Below are positions 8,711-17,668 of a DNA stretch of 64,000 nt, piece after piece. The DNA is from BOG-908 sp965199235 (GTDB lineage: Bacteria > Pseudomonadota > Alphaproteobacteria > Acetobacterales > Acetobacteraceae). The notes under the pieces are model-generated. The model was not told where the DNA came from, did not search any database, and saw nothing but the letters and a program-made list of their open reading frames with translations. Position 1 is the first letter of the stretch, and the number at the start of each line of letters is the position of its first letter. The DNA is taken from the NCBI GenBank assembly GCA_965199235.1, contig CBDAQU010000002.1, positions 992,001 to 1,056,000 on the forward strand, given 5' to 3'. The position numbers were made by a program, and so were the translations under genes.

Positions 8711-8784
8711 CCCTCATCCCCGTGTCACCGCGTGCGTGAAGCTATACTGCCTGTCGCGACCGCTCCAGCCCGATCCATCTCGCA

Positions 8785-9660
8785 TCATGGGGAACCGGGG
8801 TGATACGCCGGGGCCGACGTCGACGAGTAACCCGCGACCGCATAGTCCGGCTCGCCGGGCCCGTGCACGACGGGAGTGATGGGTGCGAAGGCCGCTTCGC
8901 CTCGCCCCTCATCCGGCGACCCCGCAACCGCGAAGTCCGCGGGTCTGTAGGCCAACCCGCCCGACACACCCGCGGCAGGTTCGGGCGTCGTCGTGCTGAT
9001 GACGGGCGGAGGTGTTGCGGGGCTCGTGGCAAGGGGAGGAGGGTCGTCGGCTTGGTCGACCTGCGGGACCCGCTCGGGAGGTGGGGCGACCGCCGGCGCG
9101 TCCAGCAGGCGGACGCCCATCTCCTTCAGCTCCGCCATGGTGAGCCATGCCATGTCCGACGGCTTGGTCGTGACCATCCGGCCGATCACATCGGCCGGCA
9201 CGCCGAACTCGGCCGCTTCCCGGGCCATGATGGTCGTGAGGTCCAGCGTCAGCAGGTTTTCGTCACCGTACAACGAAGCGCTGTGCACCCCGATCAGCGC
9301 GAGCGGCGACGCCGACCGTTCCAGGGAGGCCGCGAACAGAAGGAAGCAGGCGGAAGCGCACATCCGGCCCGCCATCACCGTCACGGGGATGCCCGCTTTC
9401 CGGATGAGGAGCGCTAGCTTGTCGGCGTCCATGATGTTGCCGCCGGGCGAGTCGAGGACCAGCCTCGGAATCTTGCCCTGCCCATAGAGCCGGAGCAGCA
9501 TCGGCACGATCCGATCGGTGTCCCCTTGGACGATCTCGCCTTGCAGCAACAACCCCGGCCCACCACCGCCGAGCGGCGAGACATCCATCGCCCGGCATGT
9601 GCCGGACATGATCGCGCATGCGGCTGCGGCGGCGATCGCGGTGCGGGCGCGACCGCGCAT
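8785..9660 (-). CDS. Exported ClpP-like serine protease (COG3904 type)
   Basis: 291 residues from the ATG at 9660. Residues 1-24 form a signal peptide (positive MRGRAR, then Ala-rich core, cleavage after CRA). The mature part has the ClpP/crotonase fold: LVLDSPGGNIMDADKL, nucleophile Ser103 in MCASACFLLF, His126 in LIGVHSAS, and a candidate Asp169 in KPSDMAWLT, all as in COG3904 periplasmic proteins. The last 100 residues are Pro/Ser/Gly-rich and probably disordered. It starts 16 bp after the glycine-zipper lipoprotein gene. Likely a periplasmic protease working with the neighbouring envelope proteins; substrate unknown. Confidence 0.8.
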   Translation of the reverse strand: MRGRARTAIAAAAACAIMSGTCRAMDVSPLGGGGPGLLLQGEIVQGDTDRIVPMLLRLYGQGKIPRLVLDSPGGNIMDADKLALLIRKAGIPVTVMAGRMCASACFLLFAASLERSASPLALIGVHSASLYGDENLLTLDLTTIMAREAAEFGVPADVIGRMVTTKPSDMAWLTMAELKEMGVRLLDAPAVAPPPERVPQVDQADDPPPLATSPATPPPVISTTTPEPAAGVSGGLAYRPADFAVAGSPDEGRGEAAFAPITPVVHGPGEPDYAVAGYSSTSAPAYHPGSP

Positions 9661-9676
9661 CCCGGGGTCGATGTCC

Positions 9677-10267
9677 CTAGTTCTGCGCGGGCGCGTATGC
9701 ACCATCGTTCGAGGCCGTTTCGGTGACGCCCTGGTAGTCTCCGCCGGGCTGGCGGCATGTCACCGCGTTGGACTGCGTCGGCTGGCGCCCGGCGATGTTC
9801 GCGTTCACGCGCACTTGCCGGCAGAATTGCGGTCCTTGGGCGTACTCGGCACCGATGGGCGTGTAGGAGCCGTAACTGCCGGACGGGCTGCGCCACATGG
9901 CCGGCACGCCGATGGGCTGGGTGGCCAATTGCGCGAGCGCCGCCTGGGCGGCCGCGCAATCGCGCTGGTCCGCCTGGTTGCCGACGGTTAGGCCCGCGAG
10001 CAGCCCGCCCACCAACCCGATGCCGGCACCGATCGCGGCTCCGCGGCCACCGCCCGCCGCGGCACCCACGCCCGCGCCCAGCGCCCCGCCGCCCAACCCC
10101 CCGATCAACGCACCGGACAAGGCCTTCGGGCCCAGCGCCCTGCACGCGTTCTGTGCCGCCTCTTGCGGGGAGGAGTATGGTCGGTTTGCGCATCCCGAAG
10201 TGACGGCAGTCGTGGAAATTGCACCGAGCAACATCGCCATGGTAGGCAGTCGGCCGAGTCTTGGCAT
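9677..10267 (-). CDS. Glycine-zipper lipoprotein
   Basis: The start at 10267 gives MPRLGRLP followed by a hydrophobic core and the lipobox TSGC, so the protein is likely lipidated; an ATG ten codons upstream (10297) adds residues unlike a signal sequence. After a short linker comes a Gly/Ala repeat (GALIGGLGGGALGAGVG and onward) of the glycine-zipper kind found in outer-membrane stress lipoproteins, then about 90 residues with three cysteines. Glycine zippers insert into or line membranes. It lies between the secreted vWA-like gene and the ClpP-like gene with gaps under 40 bp. Confidence 0.75.
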   Translation of the reverse strand: MPRLGRLPTMAMLLGAISTTAVTSGCANRPYSSPQEAAQNACRALGPKALSGALIGGLGGGALGAGVGAAAGGGRGAAIGAGIGLVGGLLAGLTVGNQADQRDCAAAQAALAQLATQPIGVPAMWRSPSGSYGSYTPIGAEYAQGPQFCRQVRVNANIAGRQPTQSNAVTCRQPGGDYQGVTETASNDGAYAPAQN

Positions 10268-10303
10268 TGCGTACGGTGTCTCCGGTTCGTTGTTCACGGC
10301 GCT

Positions 10304-11464
10304 TCAATGCCCCGTGTTGGTGGTTGCGGTCAGCGGGAACATGACACTCGAGCCACGGACCCCGATCAGTCCCGCCAAGGGCTTGCCTGCGGCGCCGCGT
10401 AGAGTCAGTGCCTCGGTCGGGCTGTCGGACAGGATGCCGTGCGACGTGTTTGCGTTGATGGTGCACGTGCCGTTGCCGCCCGCCTCGCAACGCGCGGTGC
10501 CCGTCAGCGCCGCCGTCCCCAGGCGTTCTATGCCGATCCAGCTGTCCACCAGGTTGCCGTCGGCGTCGGCCAGCAGCGACAAGCGCCCGCTGAGCGGCTG
10601 GTCGCCCTCCTTCAGATCGATGACGTACTCATGCTCGGTCGCGGGTAGCGCGTTGGGGATGGTCAGATCCGGGCCGATGCCGCCGATCGTCGCGCTCATC
10701 GTCCCCAACGCGCGCGTCCACAACGCGCGGGTCGCCTCGCGGACGTCCTGGCCCCCGCTCACGTCGCCATCCATGCCGAACGCGTAGAAGACGCTGCTGC
10801 GCAGGTAGGTCCCGAGCTTCCTGCCGAAATTCACCGGCGGCTGCGGCTGCGGCCTGAAGATGGACGCCAACTCGCTGTTCTCGGCCAGGTCGGAGTAGAT
10901 GATGGCCCTGATCGTCACCTTGGTCTGCGCGTAGCGGGCCCCGTCGGAGGCCAGCGCGCCTATGAGGGCCTTCGATGGCGGGCTCGCGGGGTCGATGGTG
11001 ACCTTCGGCTGGTGGTGCTTGTCGTAGATGTCGGACAGCGCACCGGCGAAGCCGCTGCCGAAGAAGCCTTGCTGGTCATCCAGCGCCTTCAACGGGTTCT
11101 TGCTGAAGAACGAGTATTGCTTGCCGAGCCTCTCGTGCTCCTCCGCCGGATAGTCGGGCCAGCATCCCGACCACGCCTCCCGGCTCTGCCCATCGGAGGG
11201 CGACAGCTCGACGACCGTGACGCGCTCTCCCGGAACGAGGGTCCCCTTGAGCTTGTCGAACAGCTTGCCCGCCCATTCGGTCTGCCCTTCCTGCATGAAC
11301 GCGTCGTCGACGTAGACGACGGTCTGGCGAACCGACGCGGTCTCGCAGAACTTCGGATCCAATCCTCCCTGGCCGCCCAGGAACCCCTGCGCCCACCCGT
11401 TCCGGGCCAACGAGCAGGCCGCAACGACCGAGGCGACGACGAGGACGGGCCGGGACGGTCGCAT
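10304..11464 (-). CDS. Secreted protein with Rossmann/vWA-like half
   Basis: 386 residues with a clear signal peptide (MRPSRPVLVVASVVAACSLARNGWAQ region). The mature N-terminal half alternates strands and helices in a way that suggests a von Willebrand A-like or other Rossmann fold: RQTVVYVDDAFMQ, ERVTVVELSPSDG, then TIRAIIYSDLAENSE. The metal-site motif DxSxS is not present (VDDAF instead). The C-terminal half is a different, strand-rich domain with a Cys pair. It starts only 3 bp after the coiled-coil membrane protein gene, strongly suggesting co-production. Fold assignment is tentative. Confidence 0.65.
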   Translation of the reverse strand: MRPSRPVLVVASVVAACSLARNGWAQGFLGGQGGLDPKFCETASVRQTVVYVDDAFMQEGQTEWAGKLFDKLKGTLVPGERVTVVELSPSDGQSREAWSGCWPDYPAEEHERLGKQYSFFSKNPLKALDDQQGFFGSGFAGALSDIYDKHHQPKVTIDPASPPSKALIGALASDGARYAQTKVTIRAIIYSDLAENSELASIFRPQPQPPVNFGRKLGTYLRSSVFYAFGMDGDVSGGQDVREATRALWTRALGTMSATIGGIGPDLTIPNALPATEHEYVIDLKEGDQPLSGRLSLLADADGNLVDSWIGIERLGTAALTGTARCEAGGNGTCTINANTSHGILSDSPTEALTLRGAAGKPLAGLIGVRGSSVMFPLTATTNTGH

Positions 11465-11467
11465 CGC

Positions 11468-12817
11468 TTAGGCCGCCAGCAGTTGCTGCATCGCATCGGA
11501 TCCGGGCAGCGCCATGGCGTTGAACTCAAACGGCGAGAGCGGGGCGTTCGACGGTTTGCCCACCAGGTTCGCGCGCCCGTTGCTTCCCAGGAGCACCCGG
11601 GTCAGCGCCTCGCGGTAGGTGGCGATGTTGGACCGCATCGCCTGCTCCACCTCGGTGGTCAGCGCCGCCTCGTGCGACTGCACCTGCTTAAGCATGTTGA
11701 GTTCCGTCTCGACCGACGCGGCGCGCGTCTTGGCGGCGTTCCGCCGGTCGTTGATCGTCTTGGTGAACTTCGCCTCGATGTGCCTCTGCTGTTCGGCGTA
11801 ACGCTTCCGCAGCGCCGCCCAGGCCGCGTGCGCCCTGGTCCACTGCCTCGTCGCGTTGGCGTATTCCGGGTCGTCGTCGTGGGCGATGTAGGCGATGAAC
11901 ACGCCCACGATCCACGCGGCCACGTTCGCCAGCAAGCTGATCAGCACGTCGCGAAGCGGGTTGACGTCGGTCACGCCCACGTTGTTCAGCAAGCTGTGGT
12001 GGGCCTGGGTGGTCAGGATCTGCAACGCCGCCGCGTAGCGCGAACAGCCGGCGGCGGCGAGGACGATCAGCAGCGCGGTCGAGGACAGGCCGAGGAAGCG
12101 CCAGTCGCGCGCCCGGTCGGCGGGATCCCGGCTCTCGCTGAAGCGGAAGCTCCACTGCTTCAGCAATTCGCCGTAGCCGTGCGCGGCGAACGCCAGCAGC
12201 GCGCCGAGGAGGATGGTGCTGCCGGCGGCGATGGCCGGCACGCCGGTGAACTGCAGCAGCACGTCGTAGTTGATGAACCATTCGGCGACGCCGATGCACG
12301 CGATGATCATGACATACCAGGGGGTGTAGGCGAACATCGTCGCCGACCGCCCCGAGTGCGCATCCTGCAGGTCCTTCCAGCGCGTGTATGAGGTTTCCTT
12401 GAGGTCGCGCCTGCGGACGTACTCGTCGTTGGCCTCGAGCTTCTTCTCGATCCCGGACAGTTCCTCGTCCCGTTGCCTCTCGGCGTCGGCGAGTTCGGAT
12501 TGCGCCCGGCGCACGGCGTCCAGGCTGGCCATCTTCGGTTGCAGCGCCGTGTCGAAGTCGGAACGGGCCTGCCGCCATTCCGACATGACGGCCCTGACCG
12601 GTTGCATGAGGTTGAGCTTCATCCCGGCGCTCATGCCGTTCTCGTCTATGGGGATGGTGCCGAACGCGGCCTCCTGCTGGGCCCATTCCTGGGCCCTCTC
12701 GGGCGCGACCAGCAGGCCGCCCGCGCGGGACAGGGGGAACGCCAGCGCGCGTTGCGCGGCGAGCGACATCGCCTTCGACGGATCGGCGCTGGTCGCCGTC
12801 ATCTGCTCGCCTGCCAT
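11468..12817 (-). CDS. Four-helix inner-membrane protein with two coiled-coil regions
   Basis: 449 residues. Residues 80-140 are strongly charged and heptad-like (DAVRRAQSELADAERQ). Four hydrophobic helices follow at about 164-184, 187-213, 240-260 and 288-312. A second long charged helix runs from about 320 to 400. An even number of helices puts both coiled coils on the same side, presumably the cytoplasm. I do not recognise the family. The combination of a membrane bundle with a long cytoplasmic tail and a neighbouring OmpA-domain gene recalls the ZorA/ZorB pair of Zorya defence, but no MotA signature is visible. Gap to the OmpA gene upstream is 53 bp. Confidence 0.75.
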   Translation of the reverse strand: MAGEQMTATSADPSKAMSLAAQRALAFPLSRAGGLLVAPERAQEWAQQEAAFGTIPIDENGMSAGMKLNLMQPVRAVMSEWRQARSDFDTALQPKMASLDAVRRAQSELADAERQRDEELSGIEKKLEANDEYVRRRDLKETSYTRWKDLQDAHSGRSATMFAYTPWYVMIIACIGVAEWFINYDVLLQFTGVPAIAAGSTILLGALLAFAAHGYGELLKQWSFRFSESRDPADRARDWRFLGLSSTALLIVLAAAGCSRYAAALQILTTQAHHSLLNNVGVTDVNPLRDVLISLLANVAAWIVGVFIAYIAHDDDPEYANATRQWTRAHAAWAALRKRYAEQQRHIEAKFTKTINDRRNAAKTRAASVETELNMLKQVQSHEAALTTEVEQAMRSNIATYREALTRVLLGSNGRANLVGKPSNAPLSPFEFNAMALPGSDAMQQLLAA

Positions 12818-12870
12818 CGGTACTCCATTTCAGTGTGCCGTCACCGGCATCTCGGGGCCGATGCCCACGA

Positions 12871-13839
12871 TCATTCGATGTGCGCGTCGCCGAGCGGGGT
12901 GAGACGCAGGGGATCGGGCTTCAGCAGTGCCACGGGGCGTACTTGTTCCGGCGACATCATCTGCGGAGGCTGGTCCGGCCGGCTTTCCGAGACGGCGCCG
13001 GCGGTCGTGCGCTGGATGTCCTCCTCGGCGGGCGGGTTGATCGGTAATCCCGCGAACGGGACGAGCGAGGCGTCCCCGTTGGGCACCTTCCTCAGCTCCG
13101 GCGCCGCGTCCGGCCGCATGCGCAGAACCTGCGCCACACTGGCCAGGCGGGGCGTCGGGGCGCCCCGCCCGGTCGACAGGAAGGCGACCGGCACGACGCG
13201 TTGCTGGACGGCCGCGAGGTTGGCGTCGATGCCGGATGATACGAGGAACTCTACCCGCCTGTTGCGGGCCCTGCCTTCGTCGCTGTCGTTCGGGGCGATC
13301 GGCTGCCGCTTTCCGATGGCGACCTCGCTCAGCTGGTTCGGATCGACCCCACGCCGGACGAGTTCGGCCATCACGTTGGCGGCCCGGCGGGCCGAGAGGT
13401 TTATGTTGTAGGCATCCGTTCCGATCGCGTCTGTGTGACCCAGCACGGTCAGGGCGGCGTCCGGCACGTCCCGCCGCATGTTCTCCGCTAGCAGGTCGAA
13501 TACCGGCCCCGACTCTGGCCGCGGGGCGTCGCTGTTGAAGTCGAAGAACACGCGCTCGTCGAATACCACGCGCACGACGGGAACCGGGCCGGTCATGTAG
13601 GACACGGAATTCGGAGGCAGCGTGAGCTGGTCGACCCGTGGCGGCGATATCCCCTGAATCGCGGCCAACCGCCTGAACCTGGCGATCCGGTCGTCGTTCT
13701 CGATGCCGGCCGTCTGGTCCTGCGTGGCGAGGCCCGGCCCCGCTTGCTGCTGTGACTGCTGCAGCGGTGGACCGACGTATGGCTGGACGCATCCCGCCAG
13801 CAACGACAACGCGGATAGGGCGGCGAACTTGAGGTGCAT
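12871..13839 (-). CDS. OmpA-domain peptidoglycan-binding lipoprotein
   Basis: 322 residues from the ATG at 13839, with signal sequence and lipobox LAGC (Cys17). Residues about 95-200 are an OmpA/MotB C-terminal domain: VFFDFNSD, TVLGHTDAIGT, NINLSARRAANVM, GRARNRRVEF, including the Asp and Arg that hold meso-diaminopimelate. A 120-residue Pro-rich tail follows. It should be anchored in the outer membrane and grip the cell wall. An 183-bp gap separates it from the ClpP-like lipoprotein gene at 14023, where a second promoter could lie (TTGCAT then TGGAAT with 17 nt between, weak). Confidence 0.85.
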   Translation of the reverse strand: MHLKFAALSALSLLAGCVQPYVGPPLQQSQQQAGPGLATQDQTAGIENDDRIARFRRLAAIQGISPPRVDQLTLPPNSVSYMTGPVPVVRVVFDERVFFDFNSDAPRPESGPVFDLLAENMRRDVPDAALTVLGHTDAIGTDAYNINLSARRAANVMAELVRRGVDPNQLSEVAIGKRQPIAPNDSDEGRARNRRVEFLVSSGIDANLAAVQQRVVPVAFLSTGRGAPTPRLASVAQVLRMRPDAAPELRKVPNGDASLVPFAGLPINPPAEEDIQRTTAGAVSESRPDQPPQMMSPEQVRPVALLKPDPLRLTPLGDAHIE

Positions 13840-14022
13840 GCGTGGCCCTTGGATCGCCAGCATCATTCCACTGGTCGATGTATCGTTATGCAACGGCCGA
13901 TTGGTCGTCAATCGGCAGCCGGACGATCAACCAACGTGTTCGGCGGTGTGTCGGGGACGCAACGCACGCTTGGCGACAGCGGCGCCGGGTGGGCGACGAG
14001 GCGGACCCGTCATCGCGATCGG

Positions 14023-15369
14023 TCAGTCCGCGGGGCAATTACGGAGCAACAGCCCCACTGCATCGGCAACCTGGGGTGACGCGAGCGAGAGGTGCGGGAG
14101 GAGGTTGCTCAAGTAACCGGCTGTCTCGAATCTCATTGAGGCCGTGCCGTGCCGTAGGACATCCGCCTGGGAGCCGTCCAGCCACGTGGTGACGAGCAAT
14201 CGGCGGCCGGCCTGCGGCAGCTTGTCCCCGAGCACCTGCACGGCCGCGATCCGCGCCGGGGTCGGCGTCTGTCCACCCTCGACCACTATCCCGGTCACGC
14301 CTCCCCGGTAGTCCGCCTCGGCCCCTGCCGCGCCGGGACCGCCCGTGGAGACCGGCACGGCGACCGTATACTCCAAGGCACCGAGCTCCCTCCTCAGGCA
14401 CCGGAGGCCGACGGTGAAGCGCGTCCAGCGGTCTTCCCCGCTGCCGTAGAGCACGAGGCCGCCGCGGACCGCCGACAAGGTCCACTTGGCCCGGGCTGAT
14501 GGCGGCGTCGCCAGTCCCAGCCCGGCGGCCTCGTCCGGGCTGATCACGTGCAAGCCCCCGGGTTGGGCGGCTGTCTCCATCAGGCCCGCGATCGCCGGGT
14601 CGACGCCCATCTCCGTCGCGTAACCCTCCACCGCGAGCCGCAACAGTCCACCGGCGGGCAGGCCGGCATCGGCCATCGCGTCGGCGGAGGGGCGGCCGAC
14701 GACGCTGGCCGGCTGGTCGAGCGCGAAGGCCTGGAGGGCGAGCGCCTGGGCGGTGTCCCCGCTGCCCTGGTCGTAGTCGCGCGTCTTCCCGCCCATGAAC
14801 GCCAGCACGCAGGCCGACAGGCAGACGCCGCCGCCGACGCGATATGCCTTGGGGCCGCCGTTGGAATCGGCCGGCTGCGCCTCGGTCCTGCCCACGGCCG
14901 TCCACATCCGGGTGGCGCGGCGTATCTCCCGGCCGAGCGCGAGGGCGGCGAAGAAGTCGCCGCCGGGAGAGTTGAAGGTGATGCTCTCTTGGACGATGGC
15001 TGCATCCTTGCCGAGCCCTGCGATAAATTCCTTGAAGGCCTGCGGTGCGGTCAACGTGATGACACCATCGGCGGCGACCCACTCGCAGCAACTGGCCCCG
15101 CCGGTTCCGACGAGCTTGAACGTCATGGGTGGGCCGGCCGGCATGCCTCCGCTCGTTTGCAATTCGCCAGTAGCTGGTCGTCGCGTGGTGGGCGGCGAGG
15201 ACGGCGCGGCGAACGGCGTTCGGCCATGATCGGGCCGTTGTGGGAGCGGACCGGTAGAGGGTAGCCCCATGAACAACCGCTGGTCCGGCGTAAGTTCCTG
15301 CCCTTGCGAGGGGGGGCAGGACGCAAGGGCAAGCGAGGCGAGGAGTAGGGTGCTTCGAATGGGCGTCAT
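14023..15369 (-). CDS. ClpP-like lipoprotein, apparently lacking the catalytic histidine
   Basis: 448 residues from the ATG at 15369. The N-terminus (MTPIRSTLLLASLALASC) is a lipoprotein signal with lipobox LASC. A ClpP/COG3904-type domain follows: ESITFNSPGGDFFAALALG, then GGGVCLSACVLAFMGG with the nucleophile serine. Where relatives have LGVHQF this protein reads ALALQAFAL, so the catalytic His seems replaced by Leu. The C-terminal 200 residues are strand-rich. It opens the eight-gene run, 131 bp after the tniQ stop. A pseudoprotease scaffold paired with the active ClpP-like protein at 8785-9660 is a reasonable reading. Confidence 0.7.
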   Translation of the reverse strand: MTPIRSTLLLASLALASCPPSQGQELTPDQRLFMGLPSTGPLPQRPDHGRTPFAAPSSPPTTRRPATGELQTSGGMPAGPPMTFKLVGTGGASCCEWVAADGVITLTAPQAFKEFIAGLGKDAAIVQESITFNSPGGDFFAALALGREIRRATRMWTAVGRTEAQPADSNGGPKAYRVGGGVCLSACVLAFMGGKTRDYDQGSGDTAQALALQAFALDQPASVVGRPSADAMADAGLPAGGLLRLAVEGYATEMGVDPAIAGLMETAAQPGGLHVISPDEAAGLGLATPPSARAKWTLSAVRGGLVLYGSGEDRWTRFTVGLRCLRRELGALEYTVAVPVSTGGPGAAGAEADYRGGVTGIVVEGGQTPTPARIAAVQVLGDKLPQAGRRLLVTTWLDGSQADVLRHGTASMRFETAGYLSNLLPHLSLASPQVADAVGLLLRNCPAD

Positions 15370-15499
15370 CCCCGGCATCGTTGCGATACTGGCGAAACTA
15401 CCGCAAGGTCGTTGCGGCGTTTCGACATCCGGTGATCCCATCTGCCTCCATGTTTCGCGACATTGGCGGTCGTTCGAAGCGATCGCCGCGGAGCGGCAC

Positions 15500-16624
15500 C
15501 TACGAGTCCCGCCCGCAATGCGCGAGAATGCGGTCCGCCCTGACCGCGCGGTAGGCGGCCGGGTCCGTGCGCCGCAGCCGGCGCAACACCGGTTCCTCCA
15601 GTATCGGCTCCCACGTGCGGTCCCGCCGCAACCCGGCGGGCAACCGTGCCACCTCCCCGGCCAGGGACGGCGGGACGTGCAGCCGGGCGAAGCTGCGGCG
15701 CGTCAGGCCGGCCGCGTCGGCCGCGATGCGGAACGGGCCCGGCCAGTCCGCCATCCACGCCGCAATCAGTTTTAGCCAGGGGGTGCGCACCGCGAGCCGG
15801 CACTGCTCGAAGCGTTGCCGGCCGTTGTCGCAGGCCGGCACGCCACCCAGCGCGAGGGCGGTGCGCAGGCGAGCGTGCACCGGGGCCGGCGCGGACGCCG
15901 CGATCAGGCAGCGCACGACGTCGAACACCTCGCGACCGACCCACGGTCCAACGACGCCACCCGCTCCGTCGCGCAGCGTCGCCAGCAGGGCCACCTGGAA
16001 AGCCATGGTCCCCGCCGACACCACCGGGCCGCCGCTCGCGCTCTCCCCGTAACCGATCTCCCGGCCGCAGGCGTGACAACCGACGAGCCGACCCGTGGGC
16101 GACCTGTGCGGCACCACCGTCGCCCCGCACGCGCCGCACGCGTCGGCGAGCGCGCGCCCGTGCCCCGGGCAGGCGACCACGAAGGCGAGCCGCCATTCCT
16201 TGCGGAAGTGCGGGACGCCCTCGCCGAGGCAGTCTGGGCAGAACTGGAGCGCGTGCCTCGTCCTGGTGCGGTGGTGGACGCCCACCGAAAGGAGCAGCGG
16301 CGTGTCGCCACGGGCCGGCAACCGCGGTCCGCCCAGCACCGCGCGTTCGGCCGTCAGGGTCGCGCGCGCGAGGTCCGCGCGGGGGAGCCCCATCAGGATG
16401 GCGAGGTCGCTGAGCCAGTCCGTCCCGGCGGCGGCCGGCCCGGCCCGGCCCAGCGCGGCGGGATCGCGGTCGAAGTCCCTGTCCCACGCCGGGTCGCCCC
16501 GCTTGAACAACGCCAGGAACCGGTATGGCGACAACCCATGCGCGTGGGCGTTGCGGGCGAGGCAGGACGACAACAGTTCACCCGGGAGCGGGGCTAGGCG
16601 GAATGCCCATCCGCCGATGATCAC
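15500..16624 (-). CDS. tniQ: TniQ/TnsD-family target-selection protein
   Basis: 374 residues. The N-terminus (FRLAPLPGELLSSCLARNAHAHGLSPYRF written in part: LPGELLSSCLARNA) is the TniQ domain start. Cys pairs FCPDCLGEG, CPGH, CGACGAT and CHACGREIG form zinc-finger modules. TniQ/TnsD proteins pick the attachment site and recruit TnsC; here the site is presumably comM. The GTG start at 16624 overlaps the tnsC stop by four bases (GTGA), so the two are translationally coupled. Shorter than Tn7 TnsD (about 500 residues) but normal for single-TniQ elements. Confidence 0.9.
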   Translation of the reverse strand: MIIGGWAFRLAPLPGELLSSCLARNAHAHGLSPYRFLALFKRGDPAWDRDFDRDPAALGRAGPAAAGTDWLSDLAILMGLPRADLARATLTAERAVLGGPRLPARGDTPLLLSVGVHHRTRTRHALQFCPDCLGEGVPHFRKEWRLAFVVACPGHGRALADACGACGATVVPHRSPTGRLVGCHACGREIGYGESASGGPVVSAGTMAFQVALLATLRDGAGGVVGPWVGREVFDVVRCLIAASAPAPVHARLRTALALGGVPACDNGRQRFEQCRLAVRTPWLKLIAAWMADWPGPFRIAADAAGLTRRSFARLHVPPSLAGEVARLPAGLRRDRTWEPILEEPVLRRLRRTDPAAYRAVRADRILAHCGRDS

Positions 16625-17592
16625 AGCCGCTCTTGCCGCAGCTTGCGCGCATCGTCGGTGTCCGGCGTCACGCCCTCGAGCACCTTCCCATCGATCCTGT
16701 CCAGGCCCGCCTTGATCGCGATCTTGACAGCTTCCCTCAGGACCACGGCGATGCTGCCGATGGTGCCGTCATGCAATTTCCCGAGGCTCTCGATCATCCC
16801 ATCGTCGCTCAGGTACGAGCGCTCCGGCAGCGGGAGTATCGTCTCGAATACGTCCAGCAGGTCGGGCAGGTCCGCATTGCCGTTCCAGGTCTCGAGTATG
16901 ACGTCCGGCGACCTGCGCAAGAGCGGCCGGTCGAACCGGACGACGTCGGCGGCCTCGAGGGTGCCGAACATGATCAGCGGCGCGTTGAAGTGGTTCGACA
17001 GCCACTTCAACTCGCCCACGAGCAGTCCCTGGTCCTGGGGCCTGGCCTTCGCGATCTCGTTAACTTCGTCGAGGAGGAAGGCGCGCGGTTGCTTGGTCGT
17101 CAGCGCTCCGACCGCCTGCTGCTTTTTCAGGCGTGGGCTGTCGCGAATGTCGTGCACGGTGCCGCAAGCGAGCAGCACGTCGCTCCAGAATGTCGACAGG
17201 TCCGCCCCGGGCGAGAACTCCCACGTGACCAGAGGGGAGGTGACGCCGCCGCCGACGCGGGCGATCGGCGCGTGCTCGTCCGCGATGCGCTTGGCGATCG
17301 TCGACTTGCCGTTGCCGGGCCTGCCCAGCACGAGGACGCCCCGTGGACTGGTCGTGCGGGGCGCCCGTACGAGGTCGCGCGCCATTCGCACGATCTCCTC
17401 GGCCTTCGGGTAGCCGATCCACTTGTCGGTCTCGAGGAACTCGATCCTTTCCTGGGTGGAGGCCGCGAGCATGGCGGCCGCCTTCGGATTCAGATGTTCC
17501 CCGCGCACGGACGGCACGGCGGCGATCCCAGTGATCACGTCCGGCTCCGGCGTCGTTCCCGCATCCGCGACGGCGTGCATGGTCTCGGACAT
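16621..17592 (-). CDS. tnsC: TnsC/TniB-type AAA+ transposition regulator
   Basis: 323 residues. Walker A GRPGNGKST at about 90-98, Walker B AFLLDEVNEI, and a sensor-like LIMFGTLEA. TnsC forms ATP-dependent filaments on target DNA and links TniQ to the TnsA/TnsB transposase. The ATG at 17592 has GGAG seven bases upstream; a longer upstream frame is Arg/Ser-rich and unlike the family. It lies 76 bp downstream of tnsB and overlaps tniQ. Confidence 0.92.
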   Translation of the reverse strand: MSETMHAVADAGTTPEPDVITGIAAVPSVRGEHLNPKAAAMLAASTQERIEFLETDKWIGYPKAEEIVRMARDLVRAPRTTSPRGVLVLGRPGNGKSTIAKRIADEHAPIARVGGGVTSPLVTWEFSPGADLSTFWSDVLLACGTVHDIRDSPRLKKQQAVGALTTKQPRAFLLDEVNEIAKARPQDQGLLVGELKWLSNHFNAPLIMFGTLEAADVVRFDRPLLRRSPDVILETWNGNADLPDLLDVFETILPLPERSYLSDDGMIESLGKLHDGTIGSIAVVLREAVKIAIKAGLDRIDGKVLEGVTPDTDDARKLRQERL

Positions 17593-17668
17593 GGAAGCTC
17601 CGTCGGTGGCAGGCGGCCTGTGATGTTCTACATATGTTCCTGATAGCCCGCAAGGTCCGTCGGTGGAT

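Noticed and set aside
9897..10787. Long plus-strand frames across 9.9-12.9 kb as genes
   Set aside because: They are Pro/Arg/Ala-rich shadows of the minus-strand envelope genes, whose signal peptides and domains are clear.
10304..13839. Zorya system (zorA/zorB)
   Set aside because: The OmpA protein is a lipoprotein without a membrane helix and the four-helix protein lacks MotA signatures; zorC/zorD-like genes are absent. Only an analogy is kept.
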